Source of the DNA: Symbiodinium natans
Lineage: Eukaryota > Sar > Dinophyceae > Suessiales > Symbiodiniaceae
Direction: 5' to 3'
DNA length: 64,000 bases
Assembly: GCA_905221605.1 (NCBI GenBank)
Contig: CAJNDS010001413.1
Span: forward strand, 67,501 to 131,500
Below are positions 22,214 to 42,400 of this stretch, piece by piece. The translations under genes were made by a program, and so were the position numbers. The notes beneath the pieces are model-generated. The model was not told where the DNA came from. It searched no databases and saw nothing but the letters and a program-made list of their open reading frames with translations. The stretch's first letter is position 1. Each line of letters opens with the position of its first letter.

Positions 22214-25200
22214 GAGAACAGGAGCCTTCTCCTCCAGAGCATCGTCTCAGGGGGAAAAAACCGGCGCTTCGGTTCGCTGATGAGGAAGGTCCTCCTTTAC
22301 CTCCGCCTCGCGATCCTCCAGTTCGCCATCGGTTGATGGAGAAAAGCCCGGCCTCTTCACTGCGTGGTCATGTGGGTTCCTTGCGCTTGCTTCGCAAGCG
22401 GGGGGAGAGTCCGCCCTTAGAAATTTTTGAGGATGACATGCAGGGTCTGGGGGAGCTGGAAGAAAATGCAGATGTTGAGGACAATGTTCCTGGTGATGAG
22501 TATTGGCCGACTTGCTGTTCTCCTCATGAAAATGCTTATTTGGTCTGCAAAAGTGAGACTGCTGAGGATGGAACACAGTTGGACAAAGAAGAGCAAAAAG
22601 CCAAGTCAATGTATGAAAGGTCTATGTATGATTACGTGGACTGTGAGGAGCTTTTGGAAGGGATTGTATACCCAAAGAGGGTGAATCGAAGAGGTGGTAT
22701 CAACAATTGGTGTACAAGTACGCGAGCTCTGGCGTTGGGCCACTATACTCATGGCGGAGTGTGTGGTATTACAAAAGAGACTCATCGAAGACCATGGCTA
22801 TGTCGTTATTTGGCATCATTCGTGAGGCACCACAATCCTGAAGCCAAATTTTCTGCTCTTCAGATCTCGTGCAATGCTCCGGTGTCATTGCATAGGGATA
22901 GTCACAATGAAAAGCACTGCTGCAATTATGTGTGTGGCTTTGGTGACTATAAAGATGGTCAGCTGTGGGTTGAGGATGAAAAGGTTTTAGAGGAAGGAGC
23001 TGAAGTGGTGGAGCAATCCTATGGGAAGAAAGTCTTACCTGGAAAATTGGTGGATATCCACTGGAACTTCATGTCGTTCTTTCCGAGAAAACTGCATGGT
23101 CCTATGCCTTGGAAAGGGAACAGGGTATCCTTGACAGGGCACACACCTGTTTTTATGGAGCGTTTGAGCTACAAGGATAGGTGCTATCTTCTCCAATGCA
23201 AGTTTCCTCTTCCAGAACCACAAGCTGAAGAAGGTGAAAAAAGGAAATGGTTAAAAATGACGTTGAAAGAAACCTCGCTGGACGACCTTGCAGAGGAAGT
23301 CGACTACGCTGTGTTCGAAGCGCATCAATGGGCTCTAGAGGAGCATTTGAGTATTCGGCGCCTAATTGCTGAACAGGAATGTTGCATTTTGGACGAGTTC
23401 CATGGATCGGCCAATGAGTCGAATGAGGAAAAAGGATCAGAAACTAGAGAATGGCTGGTTAAAGCGAAAAGGGCTGAGGAACAGCTCTCGAAGTTTTTGG
23501 TCAAAGCAGCTCAAGTTCAGCAAATGGTGCAAGAAAATACCGCGCTTGAGGCAGCAGAGGAGGTTGAGTTCCTGCAAACAAAAACAATCCCTACACAAGA
23601 AGCCATGCAAGAGCTGGAAAAGTGGAGGGAATCATTGTCGGACGAGGTGACGTCTTTGGTGAAAGAGTTGGAGGTGGTGGAACCAACAACTCAAGAAAAG
23701 CTGGACAAATTGGCGGAAGAGCCTAATGCACCGGTGATTGAGTACGTTCCCAGTCTGGTGGTGTTTACCCGGAAGCAAGGGACAGGGAGGCGACGTGCCC
23801 GTATCTGTGCATGTGGAAACTTCATTTCGTCAACGGCAGCTACAGAATATGAAGGGCCGAGGTCACTCAGTCGTCACTCGCTGTACGCTCCAGGTTTAGA
23901 TTCAACTACATTCAGGTGTCAAGTGAGGCACGCAGCATATATGGTGTGGATCATCGCTGGTTTAGACATTTCCAAAGCTTTTCTGACGGCGCCGATGAAT
24001 AGGGCGCAAAGAGAAGGGCGTCTGGTGGTGGTGCAGCCCCCAAGGGCGGCGGTGAAATTGGGTCTTTGCACAAAAGAGGAGCGGTGGATTGTGAGAAAGG
24101 CCTTGTACGGTTTGGCCGAAAGTCCTGCAGCATGGGTGGAGTGGCGAGACCAACGTCTTCAAGGTATGTCTTGGGTATCAAAGGATGGACAAGCAATGAG
24201 CTTTCAGAGGTCCAATGCAGACCCAAGTCTGTTCCTTATTATGGCGCAAGAGAAGCCGGAAGGTGCAAGCAAGTTGGTAGGGACAATGGGTCTTTACGTG
24301 GATGATTTTTTGATGGCTGGGACTATGACAGTGCTCCGGGAAGCCTTGGAACAGATTAGGAAGGAGTGGAAAACTTCTGAACCCGAGTTCTGTGGTCCAG
24401 GCTGTGGTGATGGATTCCTGAAGTTTTTGGGTGTCCAAATCTGGTATCGAAATGGCAGCTTCTTTCTCAACCAGGAGGACTTTGTGAGAGATTTGCTGAA
24501 CCGAAGAGGGTGTCAGATTGATGAAACTGGAAAAGGTAGTAACCTGCCAATGGTGAAAGAAACTCCAGGTGAAGAAGAGGAGGTGGATATTCCTTCCTTA
24601 CGAGCGGCTCAAGGTGCCGTAGGGGAGTTCCTCTGGGTGGCAATCAAAACTCGACCTGATTTGGCGTTCTGCACGAGCCAGTTGTCTTTGTGGACATCCC
24701 GAAGGCCGCGATTTGTGGTTAAAAAGGCTGAGGAGGTTTTTCGATACCTTGCTGCAACTCCAATGTTAGGCCTGACGTTCGGAGCAATCGCAACATGCGA
24801 AAAAGAAAGGAATGAGGTGTTGCGTTATGGACGAGGCGTCAAGGTGGTGGAGTCCTATGCGGATGCCAGCTTTGCAGCAGGTGAAAATGAAAAGAGCCAC
24901 TCAGGAGCGGTGGTGGTGTGGGGTGACTGTCCAGTGATGTGGGCAACACAGAGACAATCAACGGTGGCTTTAAGTACAGCTGAAGCTGAATTACATGCGT
25001 CCATAGAGGGAGCAACGATGATTCAGTCGTGCACCCCTATAATTGCCGCTTTGGTTGGAACAGGTGAAGAATCGCTGCAAAAAGTGCTGTATACAGATTC
25101 GGTTTCAACGTGCTCGATCATTCAATATCCTGCTGGAAGCTGGAGGACAAGACACCTGAGAATTCGAGCAGCCGGTGTCAGGTCTCTGGTGGACCGTGGT

Positions 25201-25797
25201 TATATGGTGATAGCGCATCTTCGCGGTGAGTATATGATCGCTGACCTGTTGACCAAGTTGATGAGTGGACAGGTGTATGCAAAGCAAAAGGCACTTTGGG
25301 GTCTCCGACTGTTGGTACAAGGGACTGACTTGAAGAGGGCCTCGCTTGCAATGGCGGTCATGATGGTGGCTGCATCTCTGCAAGGGATGGCAACTGGTGG
25401 CGAAGAAGTGTCAACTGCTGGTTTCTTTTGCTCGGAAGAAGGGGTGTGCAAGGTCGCCAACACATCTACGGTGATGGTTCTGGCTCAAGGTATTGAAATG
25501 GTTATCAACAATTCAGACCTTGTTGCGTATTTGGTGGCAGCAATTATACTCTGGGAATTGGCATGGTGCCTCTTTCGGCAGCTGTATAAATGGCTGTGGG
25601 TTAAGAAAGTGGTGGTTATTCCTGCGAGTGCCACTTTGTATACAACAGTGGGTGGGAACTGTATGCACGCAAGCAGTGACTGTGATGTTCTGCGATATTC
25701 ACAGCCCAGGGCTAAGACGCTTTGTAAGCATTGCCTCAAGGATGGCTGGGTGGTGAATGCCGAGTTCCTTGGTGAGGAACGGGCCGCTGGAACGTGA
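22214..25797 (+). pseudogene. Copy 1 2OG-dioxygenase-like / RT / RNase H segment
   Basis: Third segment, open to TGA at 25795-25797. It carries a 2OG-Fe(II)-oxygenase-like domain with His-x-Asp (HRD, 22891-22899), distal His (23095) and Arg (23122). The reverse transcriptase follows, with GLDISKAFL (Asp 23965), ALYGLAESPAAW and YVDD (24301). RNase H has Asp (24862), STAEAELHA (Glu 24988) and YTDS. A C-terminal extension contains a transmembrane stretch (VAYLVAAIILWELAW) and a Cys/His cluster. Nearly identical to copy 2. Confidence 0.9.
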
Positions 25798-25982
25798 ATT
25801 TTTCAAGTGCGAGGGGAAGAAATCCTCAATGGTAAGGGATTCGGCCAATGAGCTGAAGGTTCGTCCTGGATGACGTAAAACCATAATGTGCATTTTAAGC
25901 AGCTGGCTACTGCCTAAATGGCGGTTTTTGGCCAAAGATCTGCACCTCCAATGTGTCCTAGGAAATCCTAGGACAGGGGGAG

Positions 25983-26201
25983 TGCGGAGCTGCAACTGGT
26001 ATTGTAGAAAGGAGTTGGTGATGGGAGTTGAAAGGGTCAACGTACCCGGAAATCTTTTTTGGCTCAAGATGACAGTGCACTTAGTGAGAAAAGGGTGCTT
26101 GGTCTTTTGGGTTTGGTTTGGTGTTGGTTGGTCCAGGGGATCAAGGGCTTCTGTTGGGGTTGACTGTTTTGTTCCCTGTCCTCCTTCGGTTGCCCCCCGT
26201 A
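25983..26201 (+). repeat. Copy 1 3' LTR, 219 bp
   Basis: TGCGGAGCTG...CCCCCCGTA. Purine-rich AGGACAGGGGGAG lies directly before it (25970-25982). The central part (AAGATGACAGTGCACTTAG and on) differs strongly from copy 2's LTR, while both ends are alike. Terminal dinucleotides are TG...TA rather than TG...CA. Confidence 0.92.
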
Positions 26202-26261
26202 CCCTAAACCCTAAACCCCAAACCCTAAACCCCAAACCCTAAACCCTAAACCCTAAACCCC
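26202..26261 (-). repeat. Telomeric tract holding copia copy 1
   Basis: CCCTAAA and CCCCAAA units directly after the 3' LTR. The same repeat (ACCCTAAACCCTA) precedes the 5' LTR, so the element split a telomere-type tract. Confidence 0.93.
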
Positions 26262-26284
26262 CTGAGAGAGAGCCGGCATGGCCT

Positions 26285-35051
<8,767 letters not shown>

Positions 35052-38000
35052 CTCCGGGCAAAATGTCTCTCTTGCTTGTCGGGCATCGACAAGGGTTGAA
35101 CGTTCATGCTGGGTTTTTTTTGCATGCCAGAAGGTCGAGGCATAGGAGTACAGTAACAGTAGCAAACCACACAGAATGTGAAACACACATGCCTCATCAT
35201 AAGATGCGCAAGTTTTGTGGCAGGCGCACTGCATTGGCAGTTCATCATCGCTGGTGCTATTGTTTGATGAGTCGGACGCGAGAAGTGTTGCTTTGCTTGA
35301 CCGGTGCCATGGAGTCCGACATTACCATTCACCTGAGCATGTCCCTTATGACAGTAATCAGCAATGCCATACTCTCCATAATCAATATCAGCACGTGTCG
35401 TGGTGCTCAATATCTTTATGATTCTCGCGCATAGGCTCTTCGCATCGTCATCATGATCTTAGCCTTGCTTCGAGACCGACATCAAGCTAAACGATGTCAC
35501 ATGCCGTCATACACTGATAAACATAAGTGGTGGTTCGTTTTTTGGGGTGGGGCAAGCCTAAATTGTTGGGAAAGGCTTGGGCCACCAAGCAAAAAACCGG
35601 CCTCCTGCGCCGTCTTCTGGGCGGCCATGTACTCATTGCGCCGGCATGTCCTGGGGCTCGAAGCCATCCAATCATGGCCGAGAAGCATTTGGGGTTTAGG
35701 GTTTAGGGTGAAGATTTGAAGATTGCAGATCGAAACCTCAAACTCCTCTGGCCCATGACTGGCACAAAAAGAGGAGACTATCCTACTGATATTGACTGCC
35801 AAGGGCAACTGCCAGTTGAATGCCAGGAATTCTAACCTTCCTGGACGACACTTCACTCCTTAGTCGCCAGTCCATTTGGGGACGACCTTTCTCACATCTA
35901 CCACATGCGTCCCCATACTCATCCTTCGTAAGTCTAGCAGACCTGAAAACCAAAGAGTCCCGACCACGAAAGAGCAACATCATAAGCTGGAGGGCCTTGA
36001 AACCAAATACGCGCCCCTGAACATGGAGAGAATCCTTTACTTCGAGTGATGCCCATCCTCTCAAAATTTGGAGTTCCCTCAGGTTCCTAAACCACGTGAA
36101 TCTGGATTTTTCTCGCACTTGGCACATGAGACACTCCCAAAGCATCCTGAAGATGTCAGCTCGACACATGTGAGAAACTCAGGTCAAGAACAGGTGCAGC
36201 AAGGGCTGAGGCTCGGGGCTCATGCCCCCAACATGACAACATGGCCGGGGTGTGGGGAGACTTAAGGCGTTCAGCATGGCTCAGTTGGGGATTCGGGTTC
36301 GGACAAGAGGGGCCGGGGTCCGGGTTAAGTGAGAGGGAGATCAGGGAATCTGAAGATGCCATGAGCTGCAGCCACGAGTCTTTGCCACAAGGCGGTTCAG
36401 GACGTGCCACATGGTGTAGCACCACCTTGATGCGTTCCAGGCCTACTACACGGACATCGTGAATCTCCCAACCAGAAGCAAAACAATAAACCAGAGCAGT
36501 ACCAAAAAAAGGGATCAGAATGAGAATGACGATTTGTGGATTCAAGGTGCCGTATCCGTGTATAGTCGTCAGGGGGAAGTGGAGTTCACACTTACTGCTC
36601 AAGACTAAGGCTAAAGTTTAAAAGGCTTGGGCTTGGGCCGGGGGCTTTCGGATTTCGGGGCTGGTTCCTGAGACAGGCTTCCGACTATGGGACTATTAGC
36701 ACCAACTGCATCAAACTCCGGCACAGGTCCATCGCAATGGGCCTTTGTTTGTTCAGTTTGTGGGCCAGTACCGGACGACGTCTCATTGCACTGGGGCAAA
36801 TTGGGCCATTGCTGTATGCTCAAGCAGTGGCGCAGGACTAATGTCGGGGTTGAGCCTGCATTAGATCGTAGAAGCTCCAACACGATATCACTCTTGCCCC
36901 TGAGAAACTTTCACTGTCTCCCCCCAAATCTTGACAAGTGCTGCAATGTTGCTGAGAGGCTCAGTGAGATAGCCGCCGTTTTCAGTACATATAATGCTCA
37001 AGGGCTGTGTGCAGCAGTGACACCAAAAGCCATGCATCGTCTAGAAGCCGAAGCCCTCTAGTCTAAACTGCACAAAAACCTATAGAAGGCTACATCATGT
37101 GACTTAATCCTCGAGATCCGCCAACCTGAACCAACTTTACACTTTCCTTACACCACAAATGCGACATTTCAACTAAACCCTCAAGTCAGCGCATAAACTC
37201 TACACTCTAAACCTTCCATACTTCAGCCATAAAAGCTCCAGTCTCAATAGCAGTCAGGCGGCATGGAGGTTCCGAAGACCTTGACACCTGCATGCTGCAA
37301 CCGCCACGAGCACGCGAGCACCGGGAACAGCGCGAGCACCGGGAACACCGGGAAACTGGGAACAACGCAAACAACGTGAACGGCGCGAAGACCGCGAACA
37401 CCGCGAACATGGCAACCGAGCGTTCATAAGTCCACTCATGCTGAGCCGATTCTGGTCCGACCCATCACATCATCCACTCGCCTGTTAGAGCTTCCGAGTT
37501 CGCTTGGGGGAGCTGCAATCCGATGCTGCCCACGGAACCCCCCTCCTCCCTCTCCTGCCGAAACCGCCTCGAAACCGCCTCCTAACAACCCCTACACTGC
37601 TTTCTTCACTTCTTCGCAGCTCCCATGCTTGACAACAAGCAAACGACCACGGATAACAAGTGCACCGAAGGTTTTGCACCTCCTGCTGACACTGCAAGCC
37701 TCTACCGTTAAGCACGGCAAACTCCTCCAGCAAAGGCCCATACATCCCCCCAGCAAACTCGCGCTGCAGGTTCAAGGGTTCGGGTTTAGCGGGTTTACTG
37801 GTCGATCGCTCTCCGGCATCTTGTTCCTCGACTGCTCCCCCTCACCAAGAGTCGACGACGACCACCACCACCACCACCACCACCACCACCACCACCACCG
37901 CGCCGACCCCGACGATTTCAACTACGATGGCCCAAACTCTTCGCGACCCTGAACCTAAACACTGCGCGTAAATCCAGAAGCTACGGCTTCTCGCCCGTTC

Positions 38001-38335
38001 TGACGGACAGGCAAGAATGTAGAGGCCCCGGCCCCAGTAGTAGTTGAAGAAGGGGAAGGTCTTGAAAATGAAGAGACCGGTGCCAAAGATCCTCGGATAA
38101 AGTTTGCTCAGGGTCCAGAACCGCTTACTGGCGTGGACTCTAATCCTCGGGAACGCCCTCCAAGACAGGTTTCCCCCACCGCTCCCGCCTCCCCAATTCC
38201 AGGCTTAAGCCTTTGTGGCAAGAGTAGGTGGGCCGAACGCATTGCTTGAGCACATTGGTCAACGTAGATTGGGGGTTCAGGAACGTGGCCCTCGATTCAT
38301 ACCATCACCAGAACCACCACCTCTTCCCGTCCATT
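35052..38335. other. Interval upstream of the unrecognised gene
   Basis: No recognised domain. A coding-like minus-strand patch near 35590-35640 (NEYMAAQKTAQEAGF) may be an upstream exon of the unrecognised gene. Other contents: a short telomeric patch at 35692-35708, GC-rich degenerate repeats (37310-37410) and (CAC)n at 37860-37899. Confidence 0.35.
37860..37899. repeat. (CAC)n trinucleotide repeat
   Basis: About 13 CAC units; His runs in one frame. Confidence 0.95.
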
Positions 38336-38340
38336 CCCCC

Positions 38341-38690
38341 TGCGGAGCTGCAATTGGTATTGTAGAAAGGAGTTGGTATTGGAGGTTGAAGGGTCAATGA
38401 ACCCGGTAATCTTTGGCTCAAGCCATGACCAAAGCGGTCGAAGGTTTCGTAAAAAGTGTACCCTTGGTTTGGGGTCTTGCTGTTCGGTTGTTGGTTGTTC
38501 CAGGGGTAATAAGGGCTTCTGTTGGGGTTGACTGTCTTGTTCCCTGTCCTCCTTCGGTTGCCCCCCTTCGTAAAAAGTGTACCCTTGGTTTGGGGTCTTG
38601 CTGTTCGGTTGTTGGTTGTTCCAGGGGTAATAAGGGCTTCTGTTGGGGTTGACTGTCTTGTTCCCTGTCCTCCTTCGGTTGCCCCCCGTA
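38341..38690 (+). repeat. Copy 2 5' LTR, 350 bp, with 121-bp tandem duplication
   Basis: Starts TGCGGAGCTGCAATTGG and ends TTGCCCCCCGTA. A block from TTCGTAAAAAGTG through GGTTGCCCCCC occurs twice in tandem (about 38447-38567 and 38568-38687). The 3' LTR has it once. Confidence 0.93.
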
Positions 38691-38702
38691 GGTTATGAGC
38701 CC
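38691..38702 (+). promoter_or_regulatory. Primer-binding site, half-tRNA-Met type (copy 2)
   Basis: GGTTATGAGCCC abuts the LTR, identical to copy 1. It is complementary to a tRNA-Met anticodon region. Confidence 0.65.
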
Positions 38703-38752
38703 AAATTAGGCTTCCTGCGGAATTGGTAAAGATTTTTCGTTTGTTTAACGCC

Positions 38753-39446
38753 ATGGACATGATGCGGCGTCGCTCTGAGCCTGGACTGTCGCCAACGGCC
38801 AATGAAGCCGAAGGAAATCGTGGTGATGGGGGTGAAGATCGACAACAAATGGTACAAGCACTGACAGATGGTAGGGAGGTTGCAATGATACAACCAACGC
38901 CTCAGGTGGAAAACGAAGTGGTTCCGGTTCAAGCAGCAAATCCTTTCTGGAGCGAGCGGGCTCAAGAAGAAATGAGACTTAGGCAGTCAAGGCCGGCAAG
39001 TCTTCCCGCGAGCGGAGGGGATAGGAGTGGCGAAGGTACGAGGAGACCGCCTTCGCTGCAAGACCTTTTGGGTCAGGAACCTGCACCTGTTGAGAGACCA
39101 TCGTCAGGCTTAATGGGACAAATGGAACGAGGTACTATTGGTGGAGTGCAAGCCGATGAAGAACTCATTCCTGATGTTAGTGGTGAAGAGCAAACTGAAG
39201 ATATGGCGGTGGTGAAGCGTGCGCTGGAAGAGTTGCTTGCGCAGACAAAGGAGCTGGGGAACAGGTTGCATCGGGTGGAGGAAAAAAGCTATACCTCTGC
39301 TGCATCTGGGTCAGCTTCAAGGGCACGGAGCTCTGGAGTGGTGGACGCAAACACGGCATATCCTCTAGGAATGACTCCAGAGAAGCAGTACCTGCCAGGA
39401 CAAGTTTTCTACACGGATGGTATGGGTGGTTTTTGGACTGTGTTGC
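38753..39446 (+). pseudogene. Copy 2 gag N-terminus, frameshifted
   Basis: Starts at ATG 38753 (GCCATGG), as in copy 1, and is nearly identical for about 230 residues. A 16-bp deletion near 39446 relative to copy 1 then shifts it out of frame with the remainder. The out-of-frame reading ends at 39550. Confidence 0.85.
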
Positions 39447-42400
39447 CCCCATTGAGGGCTACGACCTGCCAAAGGGTTGTGATCTTCAATCCTTGCCTGG
39501 GTCCAGGAAGGGGGATGTTCAAGTGGAGGATGAAAAAGAAGTGCCAATGATGCATGTAGCTGAAGGGAAGAAACCCTCCAGATTGCCTCCATTGAATTAC
39601 CCCACGGGAGGTCCTGCAAGTGGTGGATATGCAAGTGGACCACCTGGTTTAACACATGTTCCGATTACTTCCGTGCCATCAGGTGTTGATGGTTCTGTCG
39701 CACCTGCGGGGAACCAGCCCGGTTTTGTTTCAGCTCGGGAAACTGCAACGCAAGAGAACTCAGCAGGATCGGGTGGATATACAATGGTGGATGATGTTCC
39801 GTATCGGTGGAAAATGGTCGCTGGGAAGTTGGAATTAGAAAAGGTTCCGCTCACAGCTGTTACGCCTGGTATAGGACATGGACTACCTCAAGGGCCTGGT
39901 GGAAGGGTCAGCTTACCTCCTGGAGCAGTGGTGCCACGCGGTATGCCAATCACTGGTGATAGTTCTGGAACCGAACGTCCGGAGGCTCTCGGGAAGCATG
40001 TGATGAGCCTTCCAACTTTGGCAGACTACACACCAAGCAATCCGACGGCACTGGGTGATTGGATCGCAATGATCGAACCAATGTTGTCTTCGCTGACAGA
40101 TACAGGAAGAGTGTGGTGGCAATGCGTCTACTCAAAGGCATATCAAGCGTATGCCAAATGGTTGAGTGTTTCTCCACTGGAAAGGTTGGGCATCAAGACT
40201 GAGCTGGAAGGGCTCAAGGTGGTTCAAACTGTGCATGTTTTGTTGGAGCAGAGAGCGGTGTCTTTGCTGCTACAGGCGATCCCGGAGAGATTGAAGACCG
40301 AGATCGTTTCCACTCGAATGTTGGGGTCGGTGATGATATTTTACAAATTGCTGACGGTTTACCAACCAGGTGGAGCAAATGAGCGCAGCACAATGTTGAA
40401 CTTCTTGGTGCAACCATCTTCAGCAACCTCAATTTCAGAGGCTATTAAGGGAGTGCGACAATGGGCGCAATGGCGTTCCCGATTAAGGGAGCTGCGAGCA
40501 TCCGAGCCGGACGCTACCTTGCTTATCAAGGGATTGGATGCTTTATCATCCGCGTTGCTGGCAAAACACCCTACGGTGCATTTCAGAGTGGCATCCTTTC
40601 GGGAGAAATTGGGGGTGGACTACTCGCCGACCTCTGAAACTGCGACACAACTAGCTGAAATGTTACAGGCAGAGTTTGAACTGCTATTGCATAGTGCTGG
40701 TGAACAAGAGGTGAAGCAGGACTCGGACGCCAAGAAAAGGGCCAGGTTAAATAAGGCCCAAAAAGGGACTGGTGACGAGACAGAGGAGGGTGACAAAGGC
40801 AAAGGGAAAGGAAAAAGGTACAGCGGAGATGGTGAACGTCCTTTCTGTTGGATATATGGGAAGACCGATGCAGGTTGCAAGTTCGGATCTCGCTGCAAAT
40901 TCCGCCATGACAAAGACTCCCTTGAGCGAGGAAGATGTTTTGAGTGCGGGGCCGTTGGCCATCTGCAGCCGCAATGTCCATATAAGGATGGTGTAAGTTC
41001 CAATGTGGACTCAAATCCTGAGAGGAGTAGATCTAAAGGGAATTCTCCCAAAGGGGGAAAGGGCGGCAAAGGTGCGAAATGGGGAAATGCCAAAAAGGCA
41101 GAGGTAGCTGAAGGGGGAGATGAGACGGCTAATGCGGGATTGGATAAAGGTTCTGCAAGTCCCTCATCACCATCAACGGCCAATCAGGTCCTTGTTGAAG
41201 CGTTAGAAGTGCTGAAATCTATGAAGCTGTCATCAGAACAGTCGGCATCAGGCGGGGATCCCAGTATTCGAATGTTATGTGGCTCTGGGCTGCTTCAGCA
41301 GGAAGGGAGAGTGGCGTTGGTGGATACAGCTGCTACGCATCTTGCGCGGACGCTTTTTCCATGGGAATGTTTACCCGACACTACTGTTATGGTGCAAAGC
41401 GCGCTTGGTGGTGTGACAATGAGGATTACAGAGAAAGGGACGTTGATTAGGGAAGACAATGGGCCCCTGATTATCCCTCTCTGGTTGGTTTTGGAGTTTG
41501 GGGCGAACCTCACTGTGATCAATGGGATGTGTCACGTGGGTGCAAAATCTTCGCTGGACCAGCTCTTGTGGTTTGAACATGGCTGTTTGGTTATGGATTA
41601 CAAAACAGCTGAAAAAATGGTTTTGCATGCTGAAAGGCAGCGTGCGTCTTGGTCCCATTCTCAATGGAGGAATGGAAGGGCGGACTGTGGAGTCGGTTCG
41701 TCGGATGCCACGTTGTTGCCGAAGCAGGGAGAAGGCCGAGGAGTATGCGTTCTACATGTGGCCAGGGTTTCTGACACCAATGAGTGTTCGGGAATGGGCA
41801 TGTTGGACTCGGGAGCATCACATCCTCTCAGATCACTTCGTCCTGGTGAACAGCTTCCGCAGCAAAAGGTGTTGGTGTCTTTAGCTGTTGGATCTCGGGA
41901 GATGTGTATTACCCCAGGTGGGACCCTGGTAACTCCTGAAATGGTAGATCCACTAGTGCCAATTGGCAAAGCGAGCGCCTTGGTTGGTCTCAGAGTTCAG
42001 TGGCGTGGTGGCAAGTGCACAGCCTCACATCCTGTTCTGGGGGAACTTCGCGTTCGTGATCTGAATGGGTGCCCTTGTTTGGAAAAGGAGGTGGCGCTTC
42101 AGATCATTGATGAAATGGATTGGTGCTCACCAAAGCAAGCTTTGAAGGTGGCACGTATGGTTCAAGGGTGTCCGAATACGGACAACGAGGTGGCTGTAAA
42201 AACGTCGTTGCAAAGCGCAGCGCGGACAGCGTCAGCGAATGAGGAGGAGTTCGTCCAGGCATGCTGGAGATTTCTTCGGTGGCATTATGGGGATATACCA
42301 GAAAATACGCTGATGGAGCTGTTGCCACGTGGAGATATTGCGGCGTTGCCTTTCAACCGTCATAAAAGGAGACGGCTGGCACGAGCAAAAAGGGTGGTGG

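Larger units (their letters stand above)
16413..26206 (+). mobile_element. Copia-type LTR retrotransposon, copy 1 (16418-26201 plus 5-bp TSDs)
   Basis: A 9.78-kb element bounded by CCCTA target-site duplications at 16413-16417 and 26202-26206. It is inserted within a CCCTAAA telomere-type tract. Order: truncated 5' LTR, primer-binding site, gag-PR-MTase-like-INT-2OG-like-RT-RH coding region, purine-rich tract, 3' LTR. The PR-INT-RT-RH order, YVDD and the RNase H motif define Ty1/copia. The shared parts of its LTRs are identical, so insertion looks recent. The coding region is broken by indels near 21065-21105 and 22213. Confidence 0.95.
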
